17,548 bases of DNA from positions 1 to 17,548 of the forward strand of contig CAJUSB010000070.1 in NCBI GenBank assembly GCA_910589115.1, in the 5' to 3' direction. How positions within the stretch are numbered: position 1 is the first letter of the stretch; every line of letters begins with the position of its first letter. The position numbers and the translations under genes are program-made. Positions 7,349 through 13,679 of this stretch are shown piece by piece. The stretch is from an uncultured Clostridia bacterium (GTDB taxonomy: Bacteria; Bacillota; Clostridia; Oscillospirales; Butyricicoccaceae). The notes beneath the pieces were generated by a model. That model was given only the letters and a program-made list of their open reading frames with translations, was not told where the DNA came from and made no database searches.

Positions 7349-8505
7349 TCTGAAACCACCCGGTCCGCCGGAACCGCATAACACACATATTCAACCACTC
7401 CTGCATAGTTTCGTAAAAGGATGCGGTGATTTGGTAAAAGTTCCCTTAAATACAGTGGAATTTCCCACAGGTCTGACTGGCGGTGATAAACACAGATTTG
7501 CAGGAGCGGCTGATTCAAAAGAATCAGCCGCTCCGCGCCATGAATGGCGCGGAGCTCGAACCCCTCTACATCCATTTTTATCAGTGTAACTGGTTCTGTT
7601 ATCACATCATCCAGAGTAACTACGGGTACCTCTACCATACCCGGCCTAACACCCGCCGTAATATGACTGGTCGAATTCCCCACCGCCTCAAACATAGCTG
7701 ATCCTATTGAATCAGATACCGCAGCCTGGATTGCCTCTGCCCGCAAATGCTCTGGCAAATCTCTTTGAATAGATTCCTGAAGTCTTTGATAGTTTTTCGG
7801 ATCAGGCTCAATCCCAACATAAGATCCCACTCCCGGCAGCCGTTCCGCAAACGCACGCATCGAATCGCCATCAAATGCGCCACAGTCTATGATGTGCTCT
7901 TTTTCCAAGGGCTGATAAACACCTCCCGGCATATACTGCTGCTCGGGTGGGCATAAATGGAAATCAACATCCGTGGAAGAAATGAAAAAGCGGAGAACAT
8001 CCTCAAAACTCTGCCGGGAAAGCTCATCCCCCATTAACTCATATGCACGAAGTACCCGATCTGTCGGGATATGTGCAATATCCCAGCTAAGGCTGTCATG
8101 GAGATGTCCGCTCTGGAACAGCTCAGGCCAGACGCGCAGCTCCAACACACTATGAATATTCTGGAATCCCTTTTCCCGCAGCAGCGCTCGGATAGGTGCA
8201 AACTCACGGTAAATATTATAAACCGCGACTATAATCAGCGCATCAGGCGAAAGATAATCGGCAGAATCCTGCAAATTCAGTATCCTCTTATCAGGCTCCG
8301 TATCCTTGTTTGCATCAATATAATACCGAACCTCCCAGCCAGCAGCCAGGAGACTCTCGCCCAAATTACATCCCAGATTTCCGCAGCCATAAATTACAAT
8401 ATCTTGCATGTGTGTTTGAAACTGCTTTTCCAAAACTACTTTCTGTGCCTGACGTTCCCGTATTTTTTCCGGGATCCCGTCCAGCAGCGTCTGAATCGTA
8501 ACCAT
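7333..8505 (-). CDS. FkbM family methyltransferase B with N-terminal Rossmann-like domain
   Basis: 390-residue protein with the same layout as the other two FkbM proteins of this operon. The N-terminal Rossmann-like domain (about 33-125) carries IVIYGCGNLG (36-45). The C-terminal SAM-dependent methyltransferase (about 200-380) has IIDCGAFDGDS (205-215), GIEPDPKNY (231-239), the KMDVEGFE signature (310-317), VYHRQSDLWEIP (339-350) and LLRNY. It probably methylates a hydroxyl group on a sugar or glycan in the cytosol. ATG 8505 follows AAAGGAG at eight bases and lies 27 bases after the FkbM A stop. A pair of perfect hairpins lies inside its coding sequence at 7503-7555 without disturbing alignment to its paralogues. 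The stop overlaps the epimerase start by 16 bases. Acceptor unknown. Confidence 0.88.
   Translation of the reverse strand: MVTIQTLLDGIPEKIRERQAQKVVLEKQFQTHMQDIVIYGCGNLGCNLGESLLAAGWEVRYYIDANKDTEPDKRILNLQDSADYLSPDALIIVAVYNIYREFAPIRALLREKGFQNIHSVLELRVWPELFQSGHLHDSLSWDIAHIPTDRVLRAYELMGDELSRQSFEDVLRFFISSTDVDFHLCPPEQQYMPGGVYQPLEKEHIIDCGAFDGDSMRAFAERLPGVGSYVGIEPDPKNYQRLQESIQRDLPEHLRAEAIQAAVSDSIGSAMFEAVGNSTSHITAGVRPGMVEVPVVTLDDVITEPVTLIKMDVEGFELRAIHGAERLILLNQPLLQICVYHRQSDLWEIPLYLRELLPNHRILLRNYAGVVEYVCYAVPADRVVSECGRL
7503..7555. repeat. Two adjacent perfect hairpins sharing an arm, inside a coding sequence
   Basis: The first inverted repeat pairs GGAGCGGCTGATTC (7503-7516) with GAATCAGCCGCTCC (7521-7534): 14 perfect base pairs and a loop of AAAA. 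The second pairs GCTCCGCGCCAT (7530-7541) with ATGGCGCGGAGC (7544-7555): 12 perfect pairs and a two-base loop. The arms overlap over 7530-7534, so the full stems compete for five bases. Both lie in the methyltransferase B gene, in codons for ELRAIHGAERLILLNQPLL. No U-run follows on the transcribed strand. Confidence 0.93.
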
Positions 8506-8532
8506 ATACCAAACTCCTTTGCTCCCAAAACT

Positions 8533-9732
8533 TTATATAAAATTGCTTATCCCATAGAATACAAACGACAGATGATGCATATACGAGCGCAGATACACGG
8601 AATACCCTGCCTCCAGCATCCGCAGCGGTATTTCCCAGAAATCCCAGGTTTTATGATACCCCGCAACCATTAGCTTAGGATGCCAGCGGCGAATGGTTTC
8701 CGCTGCCCCATCCAAGGCAGCCAACTCCGAACCTTCAATATTCATTTTAATCACTGTTGCCTGCCTGCCGTCCAGAAAACGATCTATCGTAATCGTAGGC
8801 ACCCGTGTTTCACCGTATGGAGCCGCAAAACTGCCCGGACCATGCAATGCATAAAGAAGCATACCGCCGCTGTCCCGCCACGCCGCACAGGGTGACAGGA
8901 CTGTCTTTGACCGAATGTCCTCCGTCAGCCCGGCAACAGTCTGCTCCAGGCGTGCATAGTTTTCAGAGTCCGGTTCCAGTCCATAATAAGCGCCGATTTT
9001 CCCTTCGGTTTCTGACAACAGATCGCGTAAGGTCTGCCCATCAAACGCACCGCAATCCACCAGCACCTCTTCCCCTGTCAGCCGGAAAAGCTCCCTCGGA
9101 AAATACTTCTCCTCCTGCGGCAGTGTTTCGATCTCGTTGCTTTCCCCAAATAAACGAAAAGCCAGAAGGTTGGCATAAATCGCACAGGACCGCGCATCTG
9201 CCAGCCGGTTATAAACTGTCACAATTTCTCGCCTGTGCATCAGAATATCATCAACATCGGGACAGGATGGCAAATTCCCTGTATTGTCCCCGCAGAACAG
9301 TTCAAAACAACGGCGCAGCGCAATGTAATCTACCACATGGCGGCAGCCGCATTCATGCAGCCGCTGGTGAACAGCATTGTGCCCGCCCTGCCGCAGTGCT
9401 TCATCAAAACTGCGGCAATAGATTTTTCCATCCGTATTGATACAGACGACAACGAGAATACGGCTCCCGTATCTTTGCACTAACACCTGCGGCGGAATCA
9501 CCGGCAGTCCCATACAAACAGTCCCCCATTTTTCCGGTGCACCGTCCGAAAAACAAAGAGGCGAAATCCCGGCACGCTGTAATGCCAGCAGCAGCGCAAT
9601 CCCACTGCTTCCCGCACCGTAAAGCGCCAGCCCATCATAGCAGCTCAGCGTCCGCTTTAACGCCTCTACCGATTGTTCAAGCTGCGAGCGCTCCTGCCTA
9701 AAGCGCTCAAAAAGCTGTTCCGGGTGATTCAT
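8533..9732 (-). CDS. FkbM family methyltransferase A with N-terminal Rossmann-like domain
   Basis: 399-residue paralogue of the other FkbM proteins here. Residues 1-30 look helical. A Rossmann-like domain follows with LALYGAGSSG (35-44), then an insert-rich middle and the SAM methyltransferase domain (about 220-395) with VLVDCGAFDGQT (223-234), GLEPDSENY (251-259), AGYHKTWDFWEIP (357-369) and YLRSYM. The family signature KxDVEG reads KMNIEG (329-334): Asp330 is replaced by Asn331-position chemistry, that is, the acidic residue of the motif is Asn, which may affect activity or acceptor use. ATG 9732 follows GGGAGG at seven bases and overlaps the upstream stop as ATGA; the ATG at 9747 lies on top of that binding site and is unlikely. 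Role inferred as O-methylation of a sugar in this pathway. Confidence 0.87.
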   Translation of the reverse strand: MNHPEQLFERFRQERSQLEQSVEALKRTLSCYDGLALYGAGSSGIALLLALQRAGISPLCFSDGAPEKWGTVCMGLPVIPPQVLVQRYGSRILVVVCINTDGKIYCRSFDEALRQGGHNAVHQRLHECGCRHVVDYIALRRCFELFCGDNTGNLPSCPDVDDILMHRREIVTVYNRLADARSCAIYANLLAFRLFGESNEIETLPQEEKYFPRELFRLTGEEVLVDCGAFDGQTLRDLLSETEGKIGAYYGLEPDSENYARLEQTVAGLTEDIRSKTVLSPCAAWRDSGGMLLYALHGPGSFAAPYGETRVPTITIDRFLDGRQATVIKMNIEGSELAALDGAAETIRRWHPKLMVAGYHKTWDFWEIPLRMLEAGYSVYLRSYMHHLSFVFYGISNFI

Positions 9733-10658
9733 TGCACAGCCTCCCATCGTTTACAGATATCTTCAGCTACCTGCTCGGGCGACAGACCAAAATACCGCAA
9801 CTGATATTCACGGGAACCGGTCACCATCGCAAAAGAATCCGGCACGCCATACCGGTGAAATACTGCCGGGCACTTCCCGTGTTCGGCCAGCAGGCTGGCG
9901 ACCGCACTTCCAAAACCGCCGGAAACACCGTGTTCTTCTATCGTAAACAATGCCTGATGCGTCCCGGCGCACGTAAGCACGGTTTCCACGTCAAGCGGCT
10001 TCACGCAGGGGATACTATACAGAGTGACGCTCAGTCCCCGCGCTTTCAACAATGCCCGCGTCTCCACAGCCTCCCGCAGGATGGTTCCGCAGGCAAGAAT
10101 CGCGATTTCATCTCCCTGCCCCAGCTGTATCGCTTTCCGCGCGGGCGCTTTCAGCGGCAGCTTGTGGATTGGGTCGTCCGCACTGCGTCCGATGCGGATA
10201 TACGCCGGATTTGCGTTCTGATATGCAGTCAGCATCACTGCTTCCATTTCTGCCGGGTCGGCAGGACAATAAACATCCAGATTGGGAAATGCGCACATCA
10301 TCGCAATATCCTGAAGCGCATGATGGGTCGGCCCCGCAGGTCCGTAGGCAAAGCCGCCGCCAACCCCAACTAAGACCACCGGGTTCTCCTGATAGCAGAC
10401 ATCAAGCAAAATCTCCTCCGCTCCGCGCAGGGTCATGAAAGATACCACATTATAGGCAAAAGGCTTCATCCCTGCCGCTGCCAGCCCGGCGGAAAAAGAG
10501 ATAAAGTCCTGTTCTGCAATCCCGACATTGACAAAACGTTCCCCAAATTCGGCTTCAAACGGTTCCATCACCGAAAAACCGGTGTCGCCGATTACAAGCA
10601 TGACTTTCGGGTCCTCCCGTGCCAATCGGGAAACCGTTTTTACAAATGTATTTCTCAT
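9729..10658 (-). CDS. Transketolase, C-terminal subunit (split transketolase)
   Basis: 309-residue protein equal to the pyrimidine-binding and C-terminal domains of transketolase. The catalytic Glu49, which activates thiamine diphosphate, is in VNVGIAEQDFISFSAGLAA. GGFAYGPAGPTHHALQDIAM (101-120) is the family substrate-loop region. The C-terminal domain spans about 185-305, with LACGTILREA and IEEHGVSGGFGSAV. ATG 10658 follows GGAGG at ten bases and overlaps the stop of the N-terminal subunit gene as ATGA, which should give matched amounts of both halves. The frame extends to 10880 but that part overlaps the partner. Split transketolases are common in specialised sugar and natural-product pathways, where they move a two-carbon ketol unit. 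Donor and acceptor here are unknown. Confidence 0.93.
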   Translation of the reverse strand: MRNTFVKTVSRLAREDPKVMLVIGDTGFSVMEPFEAEFGERFVNVGIAEQDFISFSAGLAAAGMKPFAYNVVSFMTLRGAEEILLDVCYQENPVVLVGVGGGFAYGPAGPTHHALQDIAMMCAFPNLDVYCPADPAEMEAVMLTAYQNANPAYIRIGRSADDPIHKLPLKAPARKAIQLGQGDEIAILACGTILREAVETRALLKARGLSVTLYSIPCVKPLDVETVLTCAGTHQALFTIEEHGVSGGFGSAVASLLAEHGKCPAVFHRYGVPDSFAMVTGSREYQLRYFGLSPEQVAEDICKRWEAVQ

Positions 10659-11467
10659 TGGCCCAATTCCTCCAATGCCTGCGCAAGCTGCTCCTGATTC
10701 GGCGACTTGAAATGCCATTCCAGCCGGTTTTCCATAAACGATACGCCTTTCCCCTTCACCGTGTGCGCAATGACCACCGTAGGACGGGGATCGCCATCCA
10801 ATCCGGCCCGGGAAAAACAATCCTCCAGCGCTGCATAGTCGTGCCCGTCCACCGCTTCCACCCGGCAGCCAAAAGCGCAAAATTTTTCGGACAGATCACC
10901 CAAATTCAGCACCTGCTCATCACTGCCATAAGATTGGAGCCTGTTCCGGTCCACAATCAATATCAGGTTTTCCAACGACAGACGTACAGCCAACATCACC
11001 GATTCCCATACGCTTCCTTCATTGCATTCGCCGTCCCCTAAAAGCACAAACACCCGGCCGCCGTTGTTCTGAATCCTTTTTGCATATGCAACCCCTGCGC
11101 CCAGGCCAGGACCATGCCCAAGTGAACCCGCAGACATCTCTACCCCTGGCACAACAAACCGTCTGGTATGCCCAGCATAGTTTTCCCCATCCGCAACATG
11201 CAGCGCCAAATCCTCCATCGGGATCAGCCCCGCACAGGCCAGTGTCGTATAAAATGTCGCAGCAATATGCCCTTTGCTCAATAGAAAAACATTTCGATCC
11301 GGGTCTTCCAGGTTGTCCGGCGTCAATCCTAAAATACGAGTATACAGCACCGCCAGAATGTCCGCGGAGGAATATCCGCCGCCAATATGCGAATCATGCG
11401 TCCGGCACAGTATTTCGGCCACATGCATCCGGACAGCACGGGCAAATTCCTTTGGGCTATTGGTCAT
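10655..11467 (-). CDS. Transketolase, N-terminal subunit (split transketolase)
   Basis: 270-residue protein equal to the pyrophosphate-binding domain of transketolase. Motifs include SHIGGGYSSADIL (26-38) with the cofactor-contacting His27, SKGHIAATFY (64-73), GSLGHGPGLGAGVAYA (114-129), and the thiamine diphosphate/Mg motif GDGECNEGSVWE (144-155) followed by VDRNRLQS (172-179) with Asn175. It forms the active site with the product of the next gene, overlapping by four bases. ATG 11467 follows GGGGAG at seven bases and overlaps the Glf stop as ATGA. A housekeeping pentose-phosphate role is possible, but the position between Glf and a sugar methyltransferase in a CDP-sugar operon points to C2 transfer onto a sugar or related keto compound. 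Confidence 0.93.
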   Translation of the reverse strand: MTNSPKEFARAVRMHVAEILCRTHDSHIGGGYSSADILAVLYTRILGLTPDNLEDPDRNVFLLSKGHIAATFYTTLACAGLIPMEDLALHVADGENYAGHTRRFVVPGVEMSAGSLGHGPGLGAGVAYAKRIQNNGGRVFVLLGDGECNEGSVWESVMLAVRLSLENLILIVDRNRLQSYGSDEQVLNLGDLSEKFCAFGCRVEAVDGHDYAALEDCFSRAGLDGDPRPTVVIAHTVKGKGVSFMENRLEWHFKSPNQEQLAQALEELGQ

Positions 11468-12627
11468 AGCAGGGCTCCCCTTTCCTTCTGATGCAGCGCT
11501 TCGGCAGTCTCTATACCGCGATACACCGCATCATCCATGTTATAATAACGAAACTCCGCCAGCCGGCCCGCAATATAAAGGTGCGCTGTTTTCTCCGCCA
11601 ACCGATGGTAACGGCAATACTGTTCCTTCGAGCGGCTGGTCAATACCACATAATAGGGCTCATCCTTTGGATACGCCATCGCTGCGGGGCATTCGCCGAT
11701 CAGTAACGTTTTCTCTGACTCCGGCGGATTCCCCGGCAAATGCCGGTAATCAGTGCGTCGTGTCCACGGGAACGATGCCTCCGGATAATACATCGACAAA
11801 CAGGGCAATCCCTCCCGCGCTTCGGCTTCCTGTATCTGAAACCGCAGTGTACGGTAGGGTAACCGTCCCTCCTGCCCTTCAAACAGATGGTCTAATGACC
11901 CTGTATACAGCACTGCGTCCCAACGCTGATCACCTGTCCATTCAATCACTCCGTCTGCGATACGAAATAAACTCAGCGCATCCAGCCCGGTCAGCACCCG
12001 GATGGACGGATGCCTCAACATCGTGCGGAACATTTCCGTAAAGCCCTGCACCGGAAGGAATTGGAACCGTTCCGGACGGAATTCCTTCCGATCCTTGAGC
12101 CAGACCGGCGCACGGGCAATCACCTCGGAGGAGAGCTCCTCTGGACGCAGCCCCCATTGTTTCCGATTATATGGGGCACAGTCGCAATCATATAACCGCT
12201 GCCCAGCCAGCCTAAGCAACGGTTCATCAGCCTCCAACAATTCCAGAACCGTTACGTTCTCCCTGTCAGGCCACTGCCGCTCCATCGCTTGCAGGATTGC
12301 ATCTCCCTGCCCCGGAATCAGACGGCGCAGCGTTTCCGGCTGGAACGGCATCGGATGACTGTCCCCTTCAATCCAAACCCGTAGACTGCACCGGAAAGGC
12401 GTCCATTCAGCAAAAGGCTCCACGAACTGCCAAACCGGCTCCCGATCCGTGAAAAAAAGATGGGGGCCATATACATGGTACAGCAATCCGCTGCGATCCC
12501 GCCGGTCATATGCATTGCCGCCTATATGACTGCGGCGCTCCACAACGGTGACCTCCCACCCCAGCTCCGCCAGCCGACGCGCCGCACTTGCACCGCAGCA
12601 GCCCGCACCCACAACCAGGGCCTTCAT
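11464..12627 (-). CDS. glf: UDP-galactopyranose mutase
   Basis: 387-residue flavoenzyme that interconverts UDP-galactopyranose and UDP-galactofuranose, supplying Galf for cell-surface glycans. Seen: FAD-binding ALVVGAGCCGASAARRL (3-19), HIGGNAYD (34-41), YGPHLFFT (53-60), KQWGLRPEELSSEVIARAPV, LPYRTLRFQ, and the C-terminal GRLAEFRYYNMDDAV, all at the expected places. Two deviations: most bacterial mutases read HIFHT where this has HLFFT, so a conserved His is Phe59, and the substrate-side region is divergent. ATG 12627 follows AAAGGGGA at eight bases; GTG 12630 directly before it is an alternative, and the start overlaps the RfbG stop. A mutase for another UDP- or CDP-sugar cannot be excluded. 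Confidence 0.9.
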   Translation of the reverse strand: MKALVVGAGCCGASAARRLAELGWEVTVVERRSHIGGNAYDRRDRSGLLYHVYGPHLFFTDREPVWQFVEPFAEWTPFRCSLRVWIEGDSHPMPFQPETLRRLIPGQGDAILQAMERQWPDRENVTVLELLEADEPLLRLAGQRLYDCDCAPYNRKQWGLRPEELSSEVIARAPVWLKDRKEFRPERFQFLPVQGFTEMFRTMLRHPSIRVLTGLDALSLFRIADGVIEWTGDQRWDAVLYTGSLDHLFEGQEGRLPYRTLRFQIQEAEAREGLPCLSMYYPEASFPWTRRTDYRHLPGNPPESEKTLLIGECPAAMAYPKDEPYYVVLTSRSKEQYCRYHRLAEKTAHLYIAGRLAEFRYYNMDDAVYRGIETAEALHQKERGALL

Positions 12628-13679
12628 CACAGCTGTCCCCTTTCCTTAGCGCGTGCCAGATACTGTGCGGCCTGCTCACGGCAAAGCTCTTCGGCAGGCC
12701 TTTTTCGCATTGCCTGATGGAACCCGGCCGTCTGCATCAGCGTTTCCTCCAGGGTATAAAGCGGCTGCCAACCCAGCTCCCGCCAGGCCTTACTGCTGTC
12801 TAAACGGAGCAGTGCATTTTCTGTGCTTTTCCCCGCAGCCTGCCATTCCACCGATGCTTCCCGGAAATAAGCAGATAGCAGCCGTGCAACCTGCTCCACC
12901 GTCTGAAATCCATCCGGAGCAGGGCCAAAATTAAATGCATGGCTACCGGTTATGCAGCCCTCTGTCAATGCCTTTCCCAGCGTCAGATAGCCCCATAACA
13001 CATCTAATACATACTGCCACGGCCGGACAAACCCGGGATTCCGCAGGCGGGCAGGCACCCCGCCTGAAAAGCACTCCAGCAAATATGGAACCAGCCGCGA
13101 TCTGTTAAAATCTCCGCCGCCAATGGTATTGCTTGCCCGCGCCGTGGCAACCGCCATTTCGGGAAATGCATACTGATAACTCTGCGCCGCCAGATCCTGA
13201 CAGGCTTTGCTGGTCGAATAGGACTCCGCCGCGCCCAAAGGATCATCTTCGCAGCAGGGACGTCCATCCGGCTGCCACGCATAACATTTATCGCTGGTCA
13301 CTACTACCGTCGGAACACACCTGCTACGAAGCGCATCCAACAGTCGTACCGTCCCCATCAAATTGATTTCAAAAATATCTGCCGGATAATCGTATGACCC
13401 ATCCAGATAAGCATGGGCAGCCAAATGAAAAACCAACTCCGGCTGAAACTGCCCAACCACCCGCCTGACTGCCTCAGCATTGCGGATGTCCGTTAAGCAA
13501 CTGTCCGCCAATGGTGGCGCGGCTTTTTCATGCAGACTTCCGGGCTGGGGCGGCAGCGCAATGCCATAAACCTCTGCCCCCAACGCTGACAGCAGCCAGC
13601 TCAACCAGGTCCCTTTGAATCCAGTATGCCCAGTCACTAGAACCCGCCGTCCGCCGTAAAATTGCAATCCTTCTTTCAT
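12627..13679 (-). CDS. rfbG: CDP-glucose 4,6-dehydratase
   Basis: 350-residue extended short-chain dehydrogenase that converts CDP-glucose to CDP-4-keto-6-deoxyglucose, the branch point of CDP-deoxysugar pathways. The RfbG hallmarks are present: VLVTGHTGFKGTWLS (13-27) as the NAD-binding loop, FHLAAHAYLDGSY (84-96), VVTSDKCYAW (126-135), catalytic YSTSK (154-158), NTIGGGDFNRSRLVPYLLE (184-202), the substrate-binding RNPGFVRPWQYVLD (213-226) and FNFGP (249-253). These separate it from dTDP-glucose dehydratases. ATG 13679 is chosen because it overlaps the upstream stop as ATGA and starts next to the conserved fold; the frame runs eight codons further to 13703. Together with the RfbF gene at the right end it defines the operon as a CDP-hexose pathway, although the usual direct rfbF-rfbG adjacency is broken by two genes. 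Confidence 0.93.
   Translation of the reverse strand: MKEGLQFYGGRRVLVTGHTGFKGTWLSWLLSALGAEVYGIALPPQPGSLHEKAAPPLADSCLTDIRNAEAVRRVVGQFQPELVFHLAAHAYLDGSYDYPADIFEINLMGTVRLLDALRSRCVPTVVVTSDKCYAWQPDGRPCCEDDPLGAAESYSTSKACQDLAAQSYQYAFPEMAVATARASNTIGGGDFNRSRLVPYLLECFSGGVPARLRNPGFVRPWQYVLDVLWGYLTLGKALTEGCITGSHAFNFGPAPDGFQTVEQVARLLSAYFREASVEWQAAGKSTENALLRLDSSKAWRELGWQPLYTLEETLMQTAGFHQAMRKRPAEELCREQAAQYLARAKERGQL

Noticed and set aside
10659..10880. N-terminal extension of the C-terminal transketolase subunit
   Set aside because: The extension lies within the partner subunit gene in another frame; ATG 10658 has the ATGA overlap, a GGAGG site and the right family start.
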